From Muribaculaceae bacterium (lineage in GTDB: Bacteria; Bacteroidota; Bacteroidia; Bacteroidales; Muribaculaceae): a stretch of 60,079 bases of DNA. Below, piece by piece: positions 52,126-59,908 of this stretch; the stretch's first letter is position 1; each line of letters starts with the position of its first letter. Under the pieces are notes generated by a model that was given only the letters and a program-made list of their open reading frames with translations, was not told where the DNA came from and did no database searches. The stretch is taken from assembly GCA_022510405.1 (NCBI GenBank), contig JAFLTP010000006.1, positions 1 to 60,079 on the forward strand, written 5' to 3'. Position numbers and translations under genes: made by a program.

Positions 52126-54465
52126 ATGAAAAAGCATATAGTATTTTTACTTTTTGGTATGAGTAGTGTTTTATGTTCTGCCGACCCTGTTTTAGGAGTT
52201 GCAACTATCGATGAAGTGATAGCGGCAATGACCAATGAGGAAAAGGCCCATCTGTTGATTGGAACAGGTATGGATGGATATGACAATAACGAGACCACCG
52301 TGGTGGGCTCTACAAAAAATATAGTTCCCGGGTGTGCCGGTACCACATATCCTATCCCTCGTCTGGGCATTCCTGCTATTGTATTGGCCGACGGTCCTGC
52401 GGGTCTTAGAATTGATGCACAACGTGAAAATGACCCCAATACCTATTATTGTACACATTTCCCCATTGAAACATTGTTATCGGCCACATGGAACCCTGAG
52501 AGCGTCAAAGAAGTGGGCGAAGCTATGGGTAATGAAGTGCTTGAATATGGTGTGGACGTATTGCTTGCCCCCGCACTGAATATACATCGTAATCCTCTCA
52601 ACGGAAGAAATTTCGAATATTTTTCAGAAGATCCTTTGCTAAGCGGAGTAATGGCTGCCGCTTATGTCAACGGAGTCCAGAAAAATGGTGTGGGTACCTC
52701 TATAAAGCATTTCGCTGCAAACAATCAGGAAACCAATAGAAATAACAATAACGCTCAAATTTCCGACAGAGCTTTGAGGGAAATTTATCTTAAAGGTTTT
52801 GAAGAAACCGTGGAAACTTCTGATCCATGGACTGTGATGTCTTCCTATAATAAAATAAATGGAACCTACACATCTGAGGATTATGATTTATTGACAGGTA
52901 TTCTCCGCAATGAATGGGGGTATCCTGGAATGGTCATGACCGATTGGTTTGGTGGCAAGGACGCAGTCCAACAGATACGTGCGGGCAACGATATGCTGCA
53001 ACCCGGTTTCAAACAGCAATATGTGGATTTGTTGGAAGCCATGAATTCGGGCGCGTTGAGTCAGGAGGATGTCGACAGGGATATCAGAAGGATTCTGGAA
53101 TTGATACTCAAGACTCCCCGTTTCAAAGGATACGCTTATACAAATAAACCTGATTTGAAGGCCCATGCAGCCGTGGCACGCAACACAGGAGCCGAGGGTA
53201 TGGTGCTACTGAAAAACGACAATAAGACCTTGCCTTTGAATCCGGCCAACAAGAAAGTGGCTCTGTTCGGTTGCTCTTCATATGAAATGATACCGGGGGG
53301 TTCCGGTTCAGGAAATGTAAACCGTCCCTACACTGTTTCTTTGAATCAAGGAATGGAAAATCAAGGATTTGTAGTAGATCAGACCCTCACAGAAGAGTAT
53401 TCGAAGCATCTGGCAGCCGAAGCTGAAAGACTCAGGCCCGACACAATTGAATGGTGGACCCTCTTCTTTGATTTCAGACTTCCCGAAGAAATTGTATTTG
53501 ATCCTCAAACCTTAAAGAATATTGCCGCTGAAAACGATTTTGCTGTTATCACTTTAGGACGGAAATCAGGTGAGGCTGTCGACAGAAGTTCGGCCGACTT
53601 TAATTTGAATGACAAGGAACGTAACCTGTTGGAAAATGTGGCTCAGACTTTCCATGCAGCCAACAAACCTGTGATTGTGGTTCTCAACAACGGGGGTGTA
53701 ATTGAGACATCTTCCTGGAAAGAGATTCCGGATGCAATTTTGGTAGCTTGGCAACCGGGTCAGGAGGGCGGAAACTCTGTAGCTGATGTTCTCACCGGTG
53801 TGTCTTATCCATCAGGAAAACTCCCGATGACGTTCCCGTTGAATCTTGACGAGCATTATTCCACGTTGAATTTCCCTGTGGATATGAATCCGAATTTGAA
53901 CCGTGAGGAAGGTTATGAGAAAACAGCAGGAACCAACAAGAATTATGATTTCACCAATTATGAGGAGGATATCTATGTGGGTTACAGATATTTCGACAGT
54001 TTTGACAAGGAAGTTTCCTATCCCTTCGGTTTCGGAATGGGATATACGGATTTTGAGTTGGCTCAACCCTCGGTGACTTATGCCGATCAAGTCTACACTC
54101 TTAAAGTACCTGTGAAAAATATCGGTTCGGTAGACGGTAAAGAGGTGGTGCAAGTATATTTCTCGGATCCCGACTCCCAGGAGAGGAACAAACCGGTGAA
54201 AGAACTCAAGGGCTTCCAAAAAACAAAAAGTCTGCAACCGGGAGAAACGGAGATTCTCTCTATAGAAATTCCGTTGAGTTCCTTGGCATCGTTTGATGAG
54301 GCCGCCTCTGCCTGGATTCTACCGGAGGGTGATTACAATTTCCTGATCGGCAATTCCTCAAGGGATATAAACCATACCTTGTCGGTGAAGGCGGAAAGCT
54401 ATCGTAAAGCGGTGGAAAACAATATGCACGCGTCCAAAGACCTGAAAACTCTCAAACGCATATAA
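52126..54465 (+). CDS. GH3 beta-glucosidase, periplasmic
   Basis: 779 residues. Signal peptide (MKKHIVFLLFGMSSVLCSA) without a good lipobox. GH3 barrel (about 25-330) with GIPAIVLADGPAGLRI, KHFAANNQETNRNNNN and nucleophile Asp273 in MVMTDWFGG; sandwich domain (about 355-600) with the likely acid/base in RKSGEAVDRSSADF; fibronectin III-like domain (about 650-760, YPFGFGMGYTDFEL). This layout matches typical bacterial beta-glucosidases and differs from the first GH3 (36399-38747), so the two probably act on different linkages or chain lengths. Confidence 0.9.
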   Translation: MKKHIVFLLFGMSSVLCSADPVLGVATIDEVIAAMTNEEKAHLLIGTGMDGYDNNETTVVGSTKNIVPGCAGTTYPIPRLGIPAIVLADGPAGLRIDAQRENDPNTYYCTHFPIETLLSATWNPESVKEVGEAMGNEVLEYGVDVLLAPALNIHRNPLNGRNFEYFSEDPLLSGVMAAAYVNGVQKNGVGTSIKHFAANNQETNRNNNNAQISDRALREIYLKGFEETVETSDPWTVMSSYNKINGTYTSEDYDLLTGILRNEWGYPGMVMTDWFGGKDAVQQIRAGNDMLQPGFKQQYVDLLEAMNSGALSQEDVDRDIRRILELILKTPRFKGYAYTNKPDLKAHAAVARNTGAEGMVLLKNDNKTLPLNPANKKVALFGCSSYEMIPGGSGSGNVNRPYTVSLNQGMENQGFVVDQTLTEEYSKHLAAEAERLRPDTIEWWTLFFDFRLPEEIVFDPQTLKNIAAENDFAVITLGRKSGEAVDRSSADFNLNDKERNLLENVAQTFHAANKPVIVVLNNGGVIETSSWKEIPDAILVAWQPGQEGGNSVADVLTGVSYPSGKLPMTFPLNLDEHYSTLNFPVDMNPNLNREEGYEKTAGTNKNYDFTNYEEDIYVGYRYFDSFDKEVSYPFGFGMGYTDFELAQPSVTYADQVYTLKVPVKNIGSVDGKEVVQVYFSDPDSQERNKPVKELKGFQKTKSLQPGETEILSIEIPLSSLASFDEAASAWILPEGDYNFLIGNSSRDINHTLSVKAESYRKAVENNMHASKDLKTLKRI

Positions 54466-54466
54466 A

Positions 54467-56083
54467 ATGACAAGATATATTGGTTTATTATTGTTGACGT
54501 TATTTTCCCTTCCGGTTTTCGCTGATGTGAAATGGGAAGGGGACCGCCAACGGTGGCTCGCCATAGCCGATTCATTGAAACCGACATTGATAAAGGATAC
54601 CATCCGACCGAGGAAAGTGGTGAGGGCAGTGAACGATAAGGCGGCGTATCAATCCTGGAGATATGACAGCGTCGGCAATCCGGACGACTTGCTTTTTTCC
54701 AAGAGTTTCAAGGATGTAAAGGAAATAACTTTGGATTTCGGACAGCATATGACCGGTTACCTCACTTTCCGGCCCAAAACTCTCTACCGGTGCCAGGATG
54801 CGCCGGTGAGGATCAAATTTTTCATGGCCGAGTTTCCTTCGGAACTTAACACTCCGCTTGATCCTTGGAAAGGGAGTTTGAGCAGGGCATGGATGCAAGA
54901 TGAAGTGGTGACAATTACCGCAATGGACGAATACATCACTATTCCCAGAAGGCAAGCCGGACGCTATCTCAAGATGGAACTTTTAGGTTCCTCGCCTGAT
55001 TTTGATTTCGGTGTTGACGATGTATATTTCACGGCCGTTACTTCTGCTGATAAAGATAATGTAGAGGAGTTGGAAAATCTCAGTCCCATGATGCAGAAAA
55101 TCAATGACACAGCTGTAGAGACTCTCAAGGAATGTATGCAGACTGTTTTTGAAGACGGACCCAAAAGAGATCATCGGCTTTGGTCAGGCGACCTCTATCT
55201 TCAATCTTTGGTCAACCGCCATACCTTCAAGAATTTTGACCTGGTGAAAAGGTGTATTTATCTTTTTGCAGGACTGGCCGACGATGACGGTATCATCCTT
55301 TCTAATATTTTCGAAGATCCGGAACCGCATCCCCAGTATGGTTCGTTGTGTCTGCCATATAGTCTTCTTTGGAATTCCACGTTGCTCGAATATTTGAAGG
55401 ATACGGGGGATATGGAAACCGGTGAGGACCTTTGGAAGGTGGCCAAACGGCAGATGGAGGAAGGTTTGGATTTTGTCGATGCGAATTATCTCTTCAATCC
55501 GACTGCAAAACCGGGGTATTGGTTTTTCATCGACTGGAGGGATGGACTTGATCTCAACACTCCGATGCAAGGTTCCATAATCTTTGCTCTCGACCAGACA
55601 TATGAGCTCGCGAAACTTTTGGGGAAAGAAAAGGAAGTTTCGGAATGGCCGAAGATAGCAGACAAAATGAGGAAAGCTTCATTGAGGGACTTGTACGACA
55701 AGAAAAAAGGTTACTTTGTCAGTGGACCCGATAAGCAGGTTTCACTTCTGTCACAAGCCTGGATGATAAAGGGTGACGTAATAAAAGGCAAGGAGGCGAG
55801 GAAAGCCATTGAGAATGCCCAAATTGCCGAAGGAGTGGTGATGCCGGGAACTCCTTACGGGACTCATTATGTGGTTGAATCGATGTTGAAAGCAGGTATG
55901 GACAAAGAGGCTTATGATTATATCGAGGATTATTGGGGAGGAATGGTAAGGAAAGGAGCGGACACGTTCTGGGAATCTTATGATCCTGACAACGACTATA
56001 TCTCCGCCTACAATTTCCATCCCTTGAACAGTTCCTGCCACGCCTGGAGCTGCACCCCGGTCCTCTTCCTCCATAAAAAATAG
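54467..56083 (+). CDS. GH78-like (alpha-L-rhamnosidase-related) protein
   Basis: 538 residues. Signal peptide (ends LPVFA-DVKW), a beta-sandwich part (about 60-190, EITLDFGQHMTGYLTFRP) and an alpha/alpha barrel. The GH78 signature is present as EDGPKRDHRLWSGDLY (229-244; Asp235 at the general-acid position) and the C-terminal TFWESYDP (Glu503 as candidate base). It is shorter than most GH78 enzymes. It starts 1 base after the GH3 stop, so it is coupled to it. A rhamnosidase is odd in a beta-glucan locus; the true substrate may be another sugar. Confidence 0.7.
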   Translation: MTRYIGLLLLTLFSLPVFADVKWEGDRQRWLAIADSLKPTLIKDTIRPRKVVRAVNDKAAYQSWRYDSVGNPDDLLFSKSFKDVKEITLDFGQHMTGYLTFRPKTLYRCQDAPVRIKFFMAEFPSELNTPLDPWKGSLSRAWMQDEVVTITAMDEYITIPRRQAGRYLKMELLGSSPDFDFGVDDVYFTAVTSADKDNVEELENLSPMMQKINDTAVETLKECMQTVFEDGPKRDHRLWSGDLYLQSLVNRHTFKNFDLVKRCIYLFAGLADDDGIILSNIFEDPEPHPQYGSLCLPYSLLWNSTLLEYLKDTGDMETGEDLWKVAKRQMEEGLDFVDANYLFNPTAKPGYWFFIDWRDGLDLNTPMQGSIIFALDQTYELAKLLGKEKEVSEWPKIADKMRKASLRDLYDKKKGYFVSGPDKQVSLLSQAWMIKGDVIKGKEARKAIENAQIAEGVVMPGTPYGTHYVVESMLKAGMDKEAYDYIEDYWGGMVRKGADTFWESYDPDNDYISAYNFHPLNSSCHAWSCTPVLFLHKK

Positions 56084-56087
56084 GAGC

Positions 56088-56149
56088 GAGCACAATCTTG
56101 TCATCGTAAATCCGGGAGGGCAATCATGTCCTCCCTATTTATTTTTTTT
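56088..56149 (+). terminator. Two-hairpin element and terminator at the end of the PUL operon
   Basis: Same order as at 50593-50665. Hairpin 1 is degenerate (GAGCACAA/TTGTCATC, 56088-56095 with 56098-56105). Hairpin 2 is intact (GGGAGGGCA/TGTCCTCCC, 56114-56122 with 56127-56135, one G-U) and is followed by TATTTATTTTTTTT, a good Rho-independent terminator. Confidence 0.8.
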
Positions 56150-56173
56150 GATGTTAAAGTTTGTTAAATCGGT

Positions 56174-56202
56174 TTTGCTTATTAACGAATATTATATTTT
56201 TG
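56174..56202 (+). promoter_or_regulatory. Promoter of the cysteine-module lipoprotein gene
   Basis: -33 TTTG (56174-56177) and -7 TATTTTTG (56195-56202), 17 bases apart. The leader is about 100 bases, long for this window. Confidence 0.55.
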
Positions 56203-56306
56203 CACACGAAAAGAATCCTAATGCTTGCAAGACTAACCTAACACAAAAGAAACCAAAACCTTAAACTAACTGAGAAAATTAATTTGCACAATATAAACAA
56301 TTTGCA

Positions 56307-58376
56307 ATGAAACTAACTAAGCAATTATTTGGTGTGGCACTGACCGCCATTGCAGCCGGTGCATTTGTATCCTGTACCAACGAGCTCAGCGATCGAATGG
56401 AGACCTCCTCCGATGCTCTCAAACTCCTTCGAGCCCCTGAAGTCTATGCATGGTCAGGCGAACAGACCCTCAACGCAACTCGCTCCGACGTTTATGCTGT
56501 TCCCTCTGTCGGTTCTTACTCATCAACAAAATCTGCAATTTCTACTAGAGGTCAAAGTTCAATAACTATTGTTGATGTTAGAACACAAGATATTGACAAA
56601 ACTCATGAAGAAGATATAATTGAAGAATATCTTCCTGAAAAAAATTCAAATCTCGGAGAAGATATCCAGGAAAATTTCCTTTTCAAAGCTGAAGAAGATA
56701 TAACTTTTGATATATATCCAGTGGTTTGCAATACTTGGACTCCTAAGACTGTTGGTATTTTCTTTTATGATAACAATGGAATATATGGAGAGATAAATAA
56801 TATTTTTGAAGGTTTGACTAAAAATAATAATGGACGTTACGAAGAGGGTCCATGGGTATGGCATCCAGAAATAGGAGAAAATGGTGAAACTATACAAGAA
56901 CCTGGGACCTTTTTAGGCAAAAGAATTTCGATTCCTAAGGGATATGTCTTTGGATTCTTTTGGAATGGAAATACTAATGCAGGTGCAACAACCTATTATA
57001 GTATAGACAAATGGAATGAAGAATGTTGGGCTACGACGGGAGAAGGTCAAAAACTTGAACCGGAAACATTATCTAAATTACACGGCGTAACTTTCGAACT
57101 TGATGGTAAAACATATTTAGGACTTGAAGATTGGACTGATTTTGACTATCAAGATCTTGTTTTCACTTGTCCTGAAAATTTAACAGAAGTTCCTATAGAG
57201 GATATTCCTGAAAAAGGACAGCCTTGGCCAGAAGAAACCTTCCCGGGTGGAGATGGAGATGTAACAGAAGTTCCATGCCATCAGTGTGGTCACTATCATG
57301 ACGGACCTTCTACAGATTGTGAAGAATGCCACAATGGTGGTCCTGTAGATGAAGATCATCAAAGTTGCTGGGAAGATCCTGAGACTTCTTGTCCTCAATG
57401 CGGTCACGACCATGATGGTCCTTCAACAGATTGTGAAGAATGCCACAATGGTGGTCCTGTAGATGAAGATCATCAAAGTTGCTGGGAAGATAAGGGAACA
57501 ACTACGCCTCCTGACAAGACTGCTCCGGATGATATAATACATCACAAGAATGAGGTGGAAGTGAATTTCGAGTTGGTTGACAGCCATGTAGATAAGAATA
57601 ACAATAGCATCAAGGACCTTGCTTCCAAACTCTCAATCCACGTACGTCACGCTACAGATGTTGAGATCTTGATTCCGGTACCTACCCGCTATGTTATCCA
57701 ATCAGACGACCTCTACATCTTCAACGAACACTACGGAAAATTCGAGGGTGATAACAAAGCAGGTTATCACGGAGTTTACGGTGGTACAATTGAAGGAGCT
57801 GAACAAGTTCTTAGATATCCAATAAATAACACTACAGTCGAACTTCACGTTCAATATGTAACTGCAAATGAGGCTAAAGATGAACCCGAGCCATTTAATG
57901 TAGGTTACATTAAGGTGTGGACTAGGGGTATCACTCAGGAAGTGATTGACTGGTGTGTAGAACACAACGGTGATGGTATTAACTTCGAGGTTTGGACTTA
58001 CTTCGGTGTCTCCGAAAACGAGACTAACAATATCACAAGAGAAAACTTGAAATTTTACCTCAACCAGTCTACGATAGAATTCAAACGGAATTTAACTGGT
58101 CAAAGCGATCCAGACTACTACATCAACGCCTTCGGATATGACTATGTTGACGGGCAATGGGGTCAGCAGCACTACGATTACATCAATCCTGATGATTGCC
58201 ATGTAACTCCGGATGATCCTGACACTACCTACCTACCCAGATATAATTATAAGGTTAGAGAAGAGATGATTGAAAATACCGTTGATGAATGGTCTGAACA
58301 CCTCAATGGAACTCCTTACAACTACATATGGGTGAAAGATGGTGTAACTGCCGATGAATTCCACACTGCCCCATAG
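56307..58376 (+). CDS. Large lipoprotein: DUF4114-like part, cysteine-rich repeats, and a C-terminal domain shared with the next gene
   Basis: 689 residues. Lipoprotein signal with Cys23 (AGAFVSC). About 110-290: a region resembling DUF4114 (VGIFFYDNNGIYGEI, FGFFWNGNTNAG, LGLEDWTDFDYQDLVF). 324-399: two 38-residue cysteine-rich units (CxxCGHxHDGPSTDCEEC). About 410-640: a beta-rich domain (LASKLSIHVRHATDVEILIPVP, DLYIFNEHYGKF, GITQEVIDWCVEHNGDGINFE, DPDYYINAFGYDY) that clearly matches the next gene's product. The DUF4114-like part is visibly more A/T-rich than both ends. No named family for the whole. Exported to the outer membrane; a structural or adhesive surface role is a guess. Confidence 0.65.
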   Translation: MKLTKQLFGVALTAIAAGAFVSCTNELSDRMETSSDALKLLRAPEVYAWSGEQTLNATRSDVYAVPSVGSYSSTKSAISTRGQSSITIVDVRTQDIDKTHEEDIIEEYLPEKNSNLGEDIQENFLFKAEEDITFDIYPVVCNTWTPKTVGIFFYDNNGIYGEINNIFEGLTKNNNGRYEEGPWVWHPEIGENGETIQEPGTFLGKRISIPKGYVFGFFWNGNTNAGATTYYSIDKWNEECWATTGEGQKLEPETLSKLHGVTFELDGKTYLGLEDWTDFDYQDLVFTCPENLTEVPIEDIPEKGQPWPEETFPGGDGDVTEVPCHQCGHYHDGPSTDCEECHNGGPVDEDHQSCWEDPETSCPQCGHDHDGPSTDCEECHNGGPVDEDHQSCWEDKGTTTPPDKTAPDDIIHHKNEVEVNFELVDSHVDKNNNSIKDLASKLSIHVRHATDVEILIPVPTRYVIQSDDLYIFNEHYGKFEGDNKAGYHGVYGGTIEGAEQVLRYPINNTTVELHVQYVTANEAKDEPEPFNVGYIKVWTRGITQEVIDWCVEHNGDGINFEVWTYFGVSENETNNITRENLKFYLNQSTIEFKRNLTGQSDPDYYINAFGYDYVDGQWGQQHYDYINPDDCHVTPDDPDTTYLPRYNYKVREEMIENTVDEWSEHLNGTPYNYIWVKDGVTADEFHTAP
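57276..57503 (+). repeat. Two 114-bp in-frame repeats coding a cysteine-rich module
   Basis: Units start at 57276 and 57390. Each codes CxxCGHxHDGPSTDCEECHNGG followed by VDEDHQSCWED. About 66 bases of the second part (from ACAGATTGTGAAG on) are identical in both, so the duplication is recent. Five Cys and several His per unit suggest a zinc-ribbon or disulfide module. Confidence 0.85.
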
Positions 58377-58381
58377 GTAAC

Positions 58382-58513
58382 CTCAGCTATCCTTGACTGA
58401 GAAGACGAAATACCTCGGAGAGGTTAAAGGTAACTAACCCCAGACAAGTAACATCGGAGATGTTCGCAGTCTGGGGGTAGCCTCCTCAAAAAAATACAAC
58501 CTCGGAGTGGTTG
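58382..58513 (+). other. Compact structured intergenic sequence with nested hairpins
   Basis: Four or five stem-loops in 132 bases: CTCAG/CTGAG (58382-58386, 58397-58401); ACCTC-GGA-GAGGT (58412-58424); an 8-bp stem CCCCAGAC/GTCTGGGG (58438-58445, 58469-58476) enclosing AACATC-GGA-GATGTT (58450-58464); and CAACC/GGTTG (58497-58501, 58509-58513) around TCGGAGT. The three GGA-loop hairpins are variants of one another with paired base changes. No T run follows. It lies between two paralogous lipoprotein genes, before a promoter. Confidence 0.6.
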
Positions 58514-58537
58514 AATAAAATTTTATCCCAATTAAGT

Positions 58538-58568
58538 TTTGAATTTTAAGATATTTAAAATAAATTTG
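58538..58568 (+). promoter_or_regulatory. Promoter of the last lipoprotein gene
   Basis: -33 TTTG (58538-58541) and -7 TAAATTTG (58561-58568), 19 bases apart; leader about 30 bases. Confidence 0.65.
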
Positions 58569-58603
58569 CATATTCATTAGAAATTAACTAACTAAACATA
58601 TTT

Positions 58604-59776
58604 ATGAAAACTATGAACAAATTTTTAACACTGGGTCTCAGTCTTGCAGCCGTAGCCGGTCTTGCATCCTGTGACAACAAAGTGAACGAAGATGTAGTAC
58701 CGGCTCCCGAAGCAGGTGCTCTTCCCGAAATAGTTCTTCCTCAGGCTCCGGATCTCGTAATCTCCTCCAATGGTGAAGTTGTTGCCGGTAATGCAACAAA
58801 AGCAGGTGCCACAAGAGCAACAACCAAATATGAGAACGACGAAGTAGAAATCAACCTTTCTCTTCAAGATGCACACAAATTTGCAAACGGTGCGAATAAA
58901 TATGATGTTGCTGACCTTGTAAGTCACCTCTCAATCCACGTACGCAGTTATACAGACGTAAAGGTTACTCTCCCTGTTCCCGCTGCTATCTATTGCGACC
59001 AAGATGACCTCTATATCTATAATGAAAGAGGTGAAGTTGCACAATTTGATGGTTCAGTTAATAAAGCTACATATTCACTACCGGCTGGTGAAACCTATAA
59101 AGTTTCTGAATATAATGCAGCAACTAATAAATATGAGGATGTAACATACACAACAGATGCAGGCGTTAAGGTAACTCTTACTGTTAATTTTGCTAAAGCT
59201 ACATATGAAACAGTAGACGGTAAACAAGTAGTTAAAGAACCAGGTAGTATCGAAATCTCTACTGAAGGTATCACTAAGGAAGTTATCGACTATTGCAAGT
59301 ATGTTTACGGTGACGGTTTGAACTTCGACGCTTACAACTACTACAACCGTGCAAATGTTGATGACTTAGCTAAATATGATCAATACACTGTTCCTCAGCT
59401 TCTCCAAGTTTTGAACAATTCAGAAGTTCAATTCTTAGGATCAACATATACGGTAGAAGGGAAAGAGTCAGTAGATTATTATGCTCCTGATTATTACATC
59501 AATGCTTTCACTTATGATGAAACTGATGCGCATAATGTAGTTGAATATGATGGTAATCCATATTATATCGATTGCTGGGTAGCTCCTATGGAAGAACAAA
59601 AATCTTTCTTCTATCTTCCTACCGAAAGCAGAGGTAACGTAGTTTGGGTAAACAAGACTGCTGTTCCTAACGCAACTGACGGAAATGTTGTTAAGAATGT
59701 ATGGTTAGGAAATCCTGTTTATACTGCTCCTGCACCTCAGCCAGAACCAGATGCTCAAGGAAGTAATGGTAATTAA
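58604..59776 (+). CDS. Lipoprotein paralogous to the C-terminal part of the preceding gene
   Basis: 390 residues. Lipoprotein signal (LSLAAVAGLASC). A Pro/Ala-rich linker (about 30-70) is followed by the shared domain (about 75-330): VADLVSHLSIHVRSYTDVKVTLPVP, DDLYIYNERGEVAQF, GITKEVIDYCKYVYGDGLNFDAYNYY, APDYYINAFTYD. A Pro/Gln/Asn-rich tail ends the protein. Codon choice is biased to a few codons (AAC, GCT, GGT), suggesting high expression. Own promoter and strong terminator make it monocistronic. No named family; possibly a major surface or fimbria-like protein (guess). The second Met (residue 4) could also be the start. Confidence 0.7.
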   Translation: MKTMNKFLTLGLSLAAVAGLASCDNKVNEDVVPAPEAGALPEIVLPQAPDLVISSNGEVVAGNATKAGATRATTKYENDEVEINLSLQDAHKFANGANKYDVADLVSHLSIHVRSYTDVKVTLPVPAAIYCDQDDLYIYNERGEVAQFDGSVNKATYSLPAGETYKVSEYNAATNKYEDVTYTTDAGVKVTLTVNFAKATYETVDGKQVVKEPGSIEISTEGITKEVIDYCKYVYGDGLNFDAYNYYNRANVDDLAKYDQYTVPQLLQVLNNSEVQFLGSTYTVEGKESVDYYAPDYYINAFTYDETDAHNVVEYDGNPYYIDCWVAPMEEQKSFFYLPTESRGNVVWVNKTAVPNATDGNVVKNVWLGNPVYTAPAPQPEPDAQGSNGN

Positions 59777-59823
59777 TCAAAATTTTTCAGAATAAGATAA
59801 TTCTAAAATAAAACCTAAAAAGA

Positions 59824-59859
59824 TTGGCTCGAAAGTTTGTTTCGGGCCAAACTTTTTTG
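59824..59859 (+). terminator. Terminator of the last lipoprotein gene
   Basis: An 11-bp stem (59824-59834 with 59840-59850, one G-U), 5-base loop and a T6 run, 47 bases after the stop. Confidence 0.9.
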
Positions 59860-59908
59860 TGGAACCCCCGGTTCCACCACAGCCAAGATAAACTTCCAAG
59901 GAATTTCC

